The position numbers were made by a program, and so were the translations under genes. A stretch of DNA of 64,000 nt from assembly GCA_041391225.1 (NCBI GenBank), contig JAWKOL010000001.1, positions 248,001 to 312,000 on the forward strand, given 5' to 3'. Of this stretch, positions 30,933-38,316 are shown one piece after another (the stretch's first letter is position 1; each line of letters opens with the position of its first letter). The DNA is from RI-153 sp041391225. Lineage in GTDB: Bacteria; Chloroflexota; Anaerolineae; Caldilineales; Caldilineaceae. The notes beneath the pieces are model-generated. The model was not told the DNA's origin and did not search any database. It saw only the letters and a program-made list of their open reading frames with translations.

Positions 30933-32012
30933 ATGATCGGACTCGTTCCCAAACTTCCCCTATACTGGGCTTTTCGCGCCTTTGGCTGGCCCAAAGTCAA
31001 ACCATTCTCTGTGGTCGTCAGCGTGAGCTTTCGCTGCAATAGCAAATGCCGCACCTGCGACGTGTGGCGCAAGCCCAACGATGACATGACCGTGGAAGAA
31101 TGGGACAAGGTCTTCGCCAACCTGGGGACGTCGCCCTTCTACATCACCTTCACCGGCGGCGAACCCTTCCTGCGCAAGGATCTGGACGAGATGGTGATCA
31201 GCGCCTACCGACACTGCCGCCCCGAGGTGATCACCATTCCTACCAACGGCATGCTCACCGACCGCGTGGTGACGATGGTGGAGCGCATGTGCCGTGAATG
31301 CCCCAAGAGCAGCATCGGCATCAACCTCAGCCTCGACGGCATCGGCGACGAGCACGACGACATCCGCGGCGTCGAAGGCAACTGGGCGCTTTCTATGGAG
31401 ACGTGGAAACAGCTCAAGGACTTGCAGAAGCAGTACAGCAACCTGGTGCTCACCGTCCACACCGTGATCAGCCGCTTCAACGTACATCGCTTCAAAGACA
31501 TCCAAGACGGTCTCAAGTTCCTCCAGCCCGACAGCTACATCACCGAGGTCGCCGAGGAACGCGTGGAACTGGACACAATGGGCTGGGGCATCACCCCCCG
31601 CCCCGACGATTACGACGAGATCGCCGATTTCTTGAGCCAACAGGCCAAACAGTCGCCGGCGCGAGGGATCGCCAAATTCACCCAATCGTTTCGGGCGCAG
31701 TACTACCAGCTCGCCAAGCGCGTGCTGCACGAGCGCGATCAGGTGATCCCCTGCTATGCGGGCTGGGCCAGCGCCCACATCGCCCCCAACGGTGACCTGT
31801 GGAGCTGCTGCATCCGCGCCGAGGGCGTGGGCAACCTGCGCGAACACAACTACGACATCGTCCCCATCTGGCAGGGGCAGGCCATGCAACAGCTACGTGG
31901 CAGCATCAAGCGCAAAGAATGCGCCTGCCCCATGGCCAACGCCAGCTACGCCAACATGCTTTTGCACCCGCCTACGGTGGCGAAGGTGTCGTTGGATGTG
32001 GTGAAAAGTTAG
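30933..32012 (+). CDS. Radical SAM enzyme C with SPASM-like C-terminal cysteines
   Basis: About 359 residues from ATG 30933 (ggtgag upstream; GTG 30921 and TTG 30918 overlap the terminator and are less likely). No B12 domain. The cluster motif is SFRCNSKCRTCDVW, followed by YITFTGGEPFLRKDLDEM, TIPTNGMLTDRVV and NLSLDGIGDEHDDIRG. The C-terminal part has CYAGWASAHIAPNGDLWSCC and KECACP, the cysteine arrangement of SPASM/twitch auxiliary cluster domains. Such enzymes modify peptides, proteins or lipids. It starts a sub-operon with D, nine bases apart. Confidence 0.85.
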   Translation: MIGLVPKLPLYWAFRAFGWPKVKPFSVVVSVSFRCNSKCRTCDVWRKPNDDMTVEEWDKVFANLGTSPFYITFTGGEPFLRKDLDEMVISAYRHCRPEVITIPTNGMLTDRVVTMVERMCRECPKSSIGINLSLDGIGDEHDDIRGVEGNWALSMETWKQLKDLQKQYSNLVLTVHTVISRFNVHRFKDIQDGLKFLQPDSYITEVAEERVELDTMGWGITPRPDDYDEIADFLSQQAKQSPARGIAKFTQSFRAQYYQLAKRVLHERDQVIPCYAGWASAHIAPNGDLWSCCIRAEGVGNLREHNYDIVPIWQGQAMQQLRGSIKRKECACPMANASYANMLLHPPTVAKVSLDVVKS

Positions 32013-32021
32013 TAAGGAGAA

Positions 32022-33432
32022 ATGATGAACTTTTCCTGGCCGTGGAGCCAAAAACGCAAATCAGACATTGTCTGGCTCGATCTGGGGGATCTGGGCGATC
32101 TGGTGCATCCCAACGGGCCGCACGAGCAGTGGCAGGATCATGGATTGGGCCTGCTGCGCACGATTCTGCAACAGAACGGCATCGAGACGGACATCCTCTC
32201 GACGCGGGCCGTCACCTCGTGGGATCAGTTGGCCAAACAGCTTCCCGGCTACAAGATGATGCTCATGAACGTGCGTAGTTACACCTTTCCGGTGGCGCTC
32301 AAGGCAGCGCAGATCTTCAAAGAGATCAACCCGCAGGGGATCATCATGGCGGGCGGCATGCACGCCACCGTCGCGCCCGACGAGATGGAACAGGTCAAGG
32401 AGTTCGACAAGATCTGCAAAGGACCGGGCGAAGAGGTGATCGTCGATCTGGTGCGCGATCCCGATTCGTTCCCGCGTGTCTTCACGGGCAAGGGATCGAA
32501 GTCCATGGCCGATTGGCCCATGATCAATCGCGAACTGTGGCCCAAACCGGCCAACTGGAAGCTGCGCCGCAAATTCAACTGGCCGCTGGAACCCGAATGT
32601 GGCTGGGGTCCGCCGCCGGTGGCAACCATCATCACCAGCCGCGTCTGCCCGTGGCAGTGTGTCTTCTGCAACGAGGCGTCGTACATCCCCAACATGGGCC
32701 GTCGCCCCGTGGATGCCGTCATCGACGAGTTGAACGCCCTGGACGAGAGGTACTGGCGTCGGGTCTGTAGTGATCCACGATTCGATGTTCTTCCAGAACC
32801 CGTCCTGGCTTAAGGAATGGTTAGAGAAGTACCCGCTGCCGCCAACAAAGTGTGGCCATACTGGGCCGCCGGGCGCGGACACCGTGCGTCAATGGCCCGA
32901 TCTTTTCGAGGCGCTGGTGCGTGAGACCAACTGGAATCTGATCTCCATCGGTTTCGAGTCGGGCAGCGACCGCATCTTGAAATTACTCAACAAAGAATGC
33001 ACCGAAGAGGACAACTACTTCGCCATCGATCTGCTCAACCGCATCGGCGACGATCTGGTGGCCGAAGGCAAAGAACCGCCCAAGTTCTGGTCGAACATTA
33101 TGCTCGGCATCCCCGGCGAAACCCGTGAGGACGCCTTCAAGACCATGCGCATGCTCAAACGCATGAAGCGTGTCTTCCCGTCGATTTCGTACTACGCGCC
33201 CTATCCGGGCTCGGCGCTGGGCTTTCAACTCATCGCCGAAGGCAAGAGCATGATGAGCAAAGACAACTATCACCGCTTCCCCGATGACGAAAAAGTGCGC
33301 GGCGTCGACTATGCCTTCTACCGCGAACTGCTGGCGGGCAAGTACGACGAAGAGGTGAACAGCGGCCTCAGCGACAGCGAACGCCGCCGCGGCTACCAAG
33401 GACTCTATGCCGAAGCGCTGGTGAAGGCGTAG
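32022..33432 (+). CDS. Cobalamin-binding-type radical SAM enzyme D (one frameshift)
   Basis: About 470 residues; ATG 32022 (or 32025) after aaggagaaatg. The N-terminal domain resembles a diverged B12-binding fold: SDIVWLDLGDLGDLVHPNG, MMLMNVRSYTFPVALKAA, GIIMAGGMHATVAPDEM. The radical SAM core is TIITSRVCPWQCVFCNEASY with the three ligand cysteines, then after the frame change near 32748 VVIHDSMFFQNPSWLKEW, SIGFESGSDRILKLLNKE and NIMLGIPGETREDAF. The end is rich in Lys, Arg and Tyr. It is distinct from A and B rather than a recent duplicate. Substrate unknown. Confidence 0.83.
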
Positions 33433-33440
33433 GAGGACAG

Positions 33441-33647
33441 ATGAGCAGCTTTTCCAATCCACACTTTATGTACCTTTTTTCCATGAAGAATGGGAAGAAG
33501 AAACTGGCCTACGGCGAAAGCCCCGAGGACGCGCTGGAGATCCTGCGCATTCGCCTGTCTACGGCAGAACTGGACGAGATCCTCGCGGACGATTTCGAGA
33601 AGATCAACCAACGCAAGTTACAGGAACACATCCACGAATTGGGATAG
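33441..33647 (+). CDS. Small 68-residue protein closing the radical SAM operon
   Basis: It begins eight bases after enzyme D, with a perfect taggaggacag ribosome site before ATG, so it is very likely real and co-translated. The sequence has an aromatic head (FSNPHFMYLFSMKNGKKKL), then a charged helical body (YGESPEDALEILRIRL, ADDFEKINQRKLQEHIHELG). No cysteine, no signal peptide, no transmembrane segment. I do not recognise the family. It could be a partner, carrier or substrate of the enzymes upstream. The lack of a typical core region argues against a standard RiPP precursor. Confidence 0.7.
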   Translation: MSSFSNPHFMYLFSMKNGKKKLAYGESPEDALEILRIRLSTAELDEILADDFEKINQRKLQEHIHELG

Positions 33648-33674
33648 CCTGTCAGTCTGTATATTCGCCAAAGA

Positions 33675-33740
33675 GCGGAGAGAGCACGCCCTCGTGCGGC
33701 GCTTGCCAGGTAGACCCGCACGAGGGCGTGCTCTCTCCGC
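33675..33740. repeat. Perfect 25-bp palindromic element
   Basis: Arms 33675-33699 and 33716-33740 are exact reverse complements of 25 bases (beginning gcggagagagcacgccctcg) around a 16-base loop. The best copy of a family also seen at 1941-2003 and 40356-40421. It lies between convergent genes. Confidence 0.85.
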
Positions 33741-33761
33741 ATCATTTCGTAGACTAATGAT

Positions 33762-34188
33762 CTACTCCGCTGGTTTCCCCACCAGCAGCGCGTTGGCCGG
33801 GCCAATCAACTGCAAGGATGGATGATAGAACTCCACGAGACGGCCGGCTTGCAGGTCCTCGTCGCTGGTGCGTTCCATCACACGCAGCAGGTGCTGCATC
33901 GTGTCGGCCACGTAGAGACCGGCGGCGGCGTAGTACGAGATGATGCCATGACGCACCGCCTCATCGCGATAGAAGATCTACCGTCTCCACAGCCTCGACG
34001 GCGAACAGATCGATCTGCCCAACACCGCGGTTGAACCCTTGATCCAACGCCGTTGGATCCACAGCAATCAGAAGTTCCCCGCTGCAACCTTCCTCATCAC
34101 GGATGCAGGCAAGGCCGCTCTGACGCAGGTCGGATACGGCGACTCTGGCCCGCTCGGCGCTCGTCAGTTCTTCGCGCATGAGTAGCAT
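33762..34188 (-). CDS. Hypothetical protein (one frameshift)
   Basis: Two same-strand pieces join into one protein of about 140 residues. The N-terminal piece (MLLMREELTSAERARVAV, GLACIRDEEGCSGELLIAVD, IDLFAVEAVETVD) changes frame near 33975. It continues as FYRDEAVRHGIISYYAAAG, MQHLLRVMERTSDEDLQAG and FYHPSLQLIGPANALLVGKP. The start is uncertain (34188 or 34179). No signal peptide or known domain recognised. The YYAAAGLYVADTM stretch is mildly hydrophobic but probably not membrane spanning. Confidence 0.45.
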
Positions 34189-34270
34189 CTTCGCCCGCGA
34201 AAAACACCTGCCCAATCACGAAGGCCACCCGCCACCCATTCATCATTCTTGCGCAGCGCAACACCGTGCC

Positions 34271-34678
34271 TCAATGCAGTTGAATCTCCTGAAACTCCGG
34301 CGTCAACCGGATCACCCGATTGTTGTAGACGCAGAAGCCATCGCCGCGGATGCGCACCGCCCCTTCGCCGTCCGCCTCAAAGTTGATCGCCCGTTTGGCC
34401 AACTGGATCTGGTAGCGGCTGCCATTGACCGACAACTGCCCATGCCAACCGAGCAGGAAGGTCCACGCGCCTTGATCGATCCACTCGCCCTCGCCGGTAG
34501 CGCGCACCGAACGTGCGCCGAGAATGTAGGCATTGCCGCCATCCATCGACTCCACATGAACCGATCCCGACATTTCCAGCACAGCGAAACCACTGCCCTC
34601 GCAGGAGAGATGCCCCGGATTCTTCTGTCGGGTGATAGGACATTTCCGTGTTGGTGTTCGAACTTGGGCGGTAGGCAT
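34271..34678 (-). CDS. Hypothetical beta-rich protein
   Basis: About 135 residues from ATG 34678; an in-frame TTG at 34753 would add 25. The body is strand-rich with alternating Gly and polar residues: FAVLEMSGSVHVESMDGG, GEGEWIDQGAWTFLLGWHG, INFEADGEGAVRIRGDG, ending VIRLTPEFQEIQLH. It looks like a small beta-sandwich or cupin-like fold, with no catalytic motif seen. The N-terminal 30 residues (RTPTRKCPITRQKNPG) are low in hydrophobics and could be out of frame. Confidence 0.5.
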   Translation of the reverse strand: MPTAQVRTPTRKCPITRQKNPGHLSCEGSGFAVLEMSGSVHVESMDGGNAYILGARSVRATGEGEWIDQGAWTFLLGWHGQLSVNGSRYQIQLAKRAINFEADGEGAVRIRGDGFCVYNNRVIRLTPEFQEIQLH

Positions 34679-34753
34679 TGATTGAACCCTTCCTGTCAGC
34701 ATAGCGGCTAATCGAACGGCGTGGAGGCGACAGTAGATTACGTTCGTATTCAA

Positions 34754-35006
34754 GTAGCTTGCGCAGTGATAATGTACAATATCAATACAATAGTGCGCAG
34801 CGATGTCTGAAAAAGTACATATCTCTATAGGCTAATATACTTAGATATTATATATATTTCATATAGGATTATACGCCCAAAGCACACTGGGACCAGGGTA
34901 ACATACAAAAACCTGCGATTGCCCTTCAAAACGCAAACGTTAATTTTGCGTAAGGTAAAAGGACTATTGCATACCTGCGTATCCTGGTCATACAGAAAAA
35001 TGGCGT
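34754..35006. other. AT-rich noncoding island
   Basis: About 250 bases markedly richer in A+T than everything around it, for example gatattatatatatttcata near 34840-34860. A small palindrome, acgcaaa (34931-34937) with tttgcgt (34945-34951), sits inside. No reading frame of note. It may hold promoters for the minus-strand gene at 34678 or be a remnant of inserted DNA. Confidence 0.5.
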
Positions 35007-35840
35007 TTATTCATCAATCGGTAGGTGAACACCTAACTCTGCGGGGGTTGATGCTTGAAAGGGGTTTGTAAATTCGATCTGGGGGAACTGATCGAAGTTC
35101 TGCGTTTCGAGGATAGTTGCGCCGACCTGGCTGATCTGCAAATGGATCGCAGCAGCCTGACGGTAGAATGCCGCCACGTCTACGCCCTGGCAGGTGGTCG
35201 GCAAATCACGCAGCCGTGGTAGGCCGCGTCGAAACATCTTGATCGCGCCGCGCCAGTTCTTCCGTTGGATCTGCAAGAATGCCACCCCAACCTGCAAGAT
35301 CCCCTGGTAGAGATCGCGGATCGGGCGGCTTTCCTCCATCCAGGCCAGTTCAAGATACTCGTGCTGCTCAAAGAACTCACCCTGGTTGAACTCCAGTAGA
35401 CCCGCCACCGCATAGCGGCTCAGCGGATCATCGCAGCCGGCGAGTTGACGGCGCGGGGGATCCAGATGACGCGCCACCAGATCCACCAATTCTTCCATCA
35501 TGCGGCTGCGCGCCCATGCGTGATCCGCGCCAGCCTGGCGCGCCCGCTTCAGTACGTCCACTTCCACATGGCTGCCGAACGCGTAGATGGGGACAGCCTG
35601 CGTGTGCGGGCGCATCTTGCAGCGCTGAATCGCCGTTGCCCAATCCCCCGGCGTCTTCAAATCAACCAACGCCAGCACAGGGAAGTAGCGATCCACCGCA
35701 TCGACAAACGCCTCCGGCGTCTCCACGGTGACTGGCTGCCCACCCTGCGCGAGGACAACGTCTTCGAGTCGAGGCGCAAAGAAGAGATCCTCTTCCAGGA
35801 TCACCACCGTCTCCACAGGACTTTGAAGCGTATCAAGCAT
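35007..35840 (-). CDS. Pseudo-receiver domain fused to DUF309
   Basis: About 277 residues; ATG 35840 with ttggagg upstream is preferred to the start at 35858. Residues 1-120 follow the CheY-like pattern: VVILEEDLFFAPRLEDV with the acidic pair, VLALVDLKT with a possible phospho-Asp, IYAFGSHVEVDVLKRARQAGADHAW. The conserved lysine region near the end is replaced by ARSRMME, so phosphorylation may be lost. Residues 150-250 are DUF309: FNQGEFFEQHEYLELAWMEE, then RDLYQGILQVGVAFLQIQRK and MFRRGLPRLRDL. DUF309 has no known activity. A signalling or scaffold function is inferred. Confidence 0.78.
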   Translation of the reverse strand: MLDTLQSPVETVVILEEDLFFAPRLEDVVLAQGGQPVTVETPEAFVDAVDRYFPVLALVDLKTPGDWATAIQRCKMRPHTQAVPIYAFGSHVEVDVLKRARQAGADHAWARSRMMEELVDLVARHLDPPRRQLAGCDDPLSRYAVAGLLEFNQGEFFEQHEYLELAWMEESRPIRDLYQGILQVGVAFLQIQRKNWRGAIKMFRRGLPRLRDLPTTCQGVDVAAFYRQAAAIHLQISQVGATILETQNFDQFPQIEFTNPFQASTPAELGVHLPIDE

Positions 35841-35975
35841 TGCAACCTCCAAGCGCATCGTCGTTTGCCAGGCAAAATACGGAATATACTCGGCCGAAGT
35901 CTATGTTAGCATACCATATCTTATCCATACTCAAATCCATACTCAACTGAGATCACTTGGGCGGATTGGAGCAGG

Positions 35976-36006
35976 TTACACGTTTGCAGGAGCATTCTGC
36001 TATACT
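35976..36006 (+). promoter_or_regulatory. Extended -10 promoter for xseB
   Basis: TGCTATACT gives an extended -10 (TATACT at 36001-36006); the upstream element is weak (TTACAC at 35976). It is 62 bases before the xseB ATG. Confidence 0.45.
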
Positions 36007-36067
36007 GAGTCGCACCAAACAACAGGCATTCTCCCGTAGGCGACTGCTCAGTGGCAAAGGAGTATCG

Positions 36068-36343
36068 ATGAGCGAGGACACCCAGGCATTGATCGGCCTT
36101 ACCCAAGTGAAGATCAAACAATTGAGCTACGAAGACACGTATGGCCATCTTCAGCGCGTCCTGGCGCTGCTCGAAAGCGGCGATCTGCCGCTAGAGACGT
36201 CGTTGAAAATGTATGAAGTTGGTACGCACCTGGCCACACACTGCGCCAAGACCCTGGAGAAGGCCGAACTTCAGGTTCAACGATGGCAAGAGGGCGGCAA
36301 CACTGCTCCCTTCGATGGCTGGCAGGGCGACGAATCTGGTTGA
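36068..36343 (+). CDS. xseB: Exodeoxyribonuclease VII small subunit
   Basis: 91 residues from ATG 36068, which follows aaaggagtatcg. The family core is SYEDTYGHLQRVLALLESGDLPLE (positions about 19-42), then LKMYEVGTHLATHCAKTLEKAELQVQ, the two-helix hairpin of XseB. Several XseB copies wrap the large subunit XseA in the nuclease that degrades single-stranded DNA. xseA is not in the window, so the subunit genes are separated. A DUF212 gene follows 48 bases later. Confidence 0.85.
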   Translation: MSEDTQALIGLTQVKIKQLSYEDTYGHLQRVLALLESGDLPLETSLKMYEVGTHLATHCAKTLEKAELQVQRWQEGGNTAPFDGWQGDESG

Positions 36344-36391
36344 GATTCTATGCCGCCATGCCGAAGACGATCACAATCTGGTAACGACTAA

Positions 36392-36850
36392 ATGGCATCT
36401 TTTTGGACCAACGACGTACTCTGGGTACCGATTACAGCGGCCCTGGGCGTTCAGCTATACAAATTTCTCTTCGAGTGGGTGCTGCGTAGGGACTTCGATC
36501 TGCGTGTCCTCGCTCGTTCCGGCGGTATGCCCAGCAGCCACTCGGCAATGGTGACGAGCCTGGCCTCCACCATCGGCCTGCGGCAGGGCGTCCACAGCGA
36601 TGTCTTTGCGCTGTCGGTCGTCTTGGCGTTCATCGTCATGTACGACGCGACCGGTGTGCGTCAAGCTGCCGGCAAACAGGCCAAAGTGCTCAACCAGATC
36701 CTGCGCGAGCTCTTCAGCGGGCAGCCCGTCAGCGAAGAAGAACTCAAAGAACTTATCGGTCACACCCCGGTAGAGGTATTTGTGGGGGCCGCCGTCGGTG
36801 TCATCTACGCCGTCCTCTGGTTTGAGCTTCCTCTCCTGCTGCGTACCTAA
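36392..36850 (+). CDS. DUF212 / divergent PAP2 family membrane protein
   Basis: 152 residues with three to four membrane segments. The DUF212 pattern is clear: VPITAALGVQLYKFLFEW, then RSGGMPSSHSAMVTSLAS with the PAP2-like Ser-His motif, FIVMYDATGVRQAAGKQA, and ELIGHTPVEVFVGAAVGV. These proteins resemble acid phosphatase/vanadium haloperoxidase folds and may act on lipid phosphates. Activity is not proven for the bacterial family. Confidence 0.87.
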   Translation: MASFWTNDVLWVPITAALGVQLYKFLFEWVLRRDFDLRVLARSGGMPSSHSAMVTSLASTIGLRQGVHSDVFALSVVLAFIVMYDATGVRQAAGKQAKVLNQILRELFSGQPVSEEELKELIGHTPVEVFVGAAVGVIYAVLWFELPLLLRT

Positions 36851-36957
36851 CCCCAGTATTTTTATGAAATTTCTTGTAAAATTTGCCCTCAGCCGCGCTG
36901 TGTGCTAGCATAAGTCTCTGTTTTTCTTATCGGATATTGTATTCGCGGAGGAATTCC

Positions 36958-38298
36958 ATGCGACGTGTCGTGTTGATCAGACCATATCGGGATGGCCGAG
37001 TGTTTGGGAAGGCGCCAGGATCACCCTATACGCTGATGCGCCTGGCCTCGATGGTACCCGATGAAATCCCCGTGGAATTGTGGGACGAAGAACTGCGTCC
37101 TCTTCCCCTCGACACCCTCCGCGAAGGTGACCTGGTCGGCATTAGCAGCATGACGTTGACCATCGAGCGCGCCGAGCAGATCGCCCGCATCGCCATGGCG
37201 CAGGGCGCCGGTGTGGTGGTGGGCGGTGTCCACGCTACGCTCATGCCCGAACACACCCAGACATTCGCCCACAGCATCTTCGTGGGTGAAGGATACTATA
37301 CCTGGACCCAGGCCATGCAGGACTTTGCCGCCGAGGGCATCAAGGGGCTGAAGCCCATCTACCAGGACGAATCCTGGGCCAACCTGGCCGGCATCGCCCC
37401 CATCTCCGACCGTGTGATCCAGATGGTGGACGAAAACAACAACTACTGGACGCCCTACATGGAGATCACACGTGGTTGCCCGCGCAACTGCGACTTCTGC
37501 ACCGCCATCCGCGTCAGTGGCCGCCGTATGCGCCTGCGCCCCGTGGACGAAGTGGTGGACGAGATTGAGCGCCGCGGCATCAAGCGCTTCTTCCTTACCG
37601 ACGACAATTTCGGCATCAACTTCTCCACCGATCCCGATTACTGCACTGAACTCTTCGACGCTCTCGAGCCATTGGATCTCAAAGGCTGGACGTGCCAATC
37701 GGAGATGAGCATCGCCGAATATCCTGAACTGCTCGAAATGGGCCGCGCCGCCCACCTCGACAAGCACTTTATCGGCTTCGAGAGCGTCAATCCAGACAAC
37801 CGGCGCTCGCTGGGCGGCAAGTCCAAGGGCGTCGCCATGCAGACGACCGAAGCCATCAAGAAGATTCACGAGACAGGCACCGGTGTCGTGGGTCTGTTTG
37901 TGATGGGCTTCGACCACGACACGCCCGATACCTTCCAGGCCATGTGGGATTTCATCCGCACCAGCGATCTGGACGGCGTCAGCGCCACAGTGCTCACGCC
38001 GTACCCTGCCACACCGTTCCACGCCCAATGTGTCGAAGAAGACCGTCTGCTCGACGTTCCCTGGAGCTACTACGACACCGCGCATGTGACCTTCATCCCC
38101 AAGAACTTCACCGTAGAGGAACTGCGCGACGCCTACGACTGGCTCTGCCGCAAGCTCTACAGCCCCAGCCAGATCGCGCTGCGCGGCGTGCGATCACTGC
38201 GCCGCTATCCGCTCAGCATGGCCGGCAAAAAGCTCTTCGGCAGCTTCAGCACCGACTACGGCTACCGTCGCGCCTATGGCTGGCGCCATTCGTACTAG
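36958..38298 (+). CDS. Cobalamin-binding-type radical SAM enzyme F
   Basis: About 446 residues from ATG 36958 (gcggaggaattcc before it). N-terminal B12-like domain: RRVVLIRPYRDGRVFGKAPG, LVGISSMTLTIERAEQIA, VVVGGVHATLMPEHTQ. The radical SAM core is EITRGCPRNCDFCTAIRVSG with C-x3-C-x2-C, then FLTDDNFGINFSTDPDYC, GFESVNPDNRRSLGGKSK and GLFVMGFDHDTPDTFQ. The C-terminal region ends RRAYGWRHSY. It is related to A, B and D but stands alone 3.3 kb downstream. Family members include hopanoid methylases and BchE; none is a clear match. Confidence 0.85.
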   Translation: MRRVVLIRPYRDGRVFGKAPGSPYTLMRLASMVPDEIPVELWDEELRPLPLDTLREGDLVGISSMTLTIERAEQIARIAMAQGAGVVVGGVHATLMPEHTQTFAHSIFVGEGYYTWTQAMQDFAAEGIKGLKPIYQDESWANLAGIAPISDRVIQMVDENNNYWTPYMEITRGCPRNCDFCTAIRVSGRRMRLRPVDEVVDEIERRGIKRFFLTDDNFGINFSTDPDYCTELFDALEPLDLKGWTCQSEMSIAEYPELLEMGRAAHLDKHFIGFESVNPDNRRSLGGKSKGVAMQTTEAIKKIHETGTGVVGLFVMGFDHDTPDTFQAMWDFIRTSDLDGVSATVLTPYPATPFHAQCVEEDRLLDVPWSYYDTAHVTFIPKNFTVEELRDAYDWLCRKLYSPSQIALRGVRSLRRYPLSMAGKKLFGSFSTDYGYRRAYGWRHSY

Positions 38299-38316
38299 CC
38301 GCGCCTCACCAAACAG

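Noticed and set aside
33441..33647. Classical RiPP precursor peptide
   Set aside because: No Cys/Ser/Thr-rich or Gly-rich core, no leader/core boundary and no peptidase or export gene beside it. It is kept as an unknown small partner.
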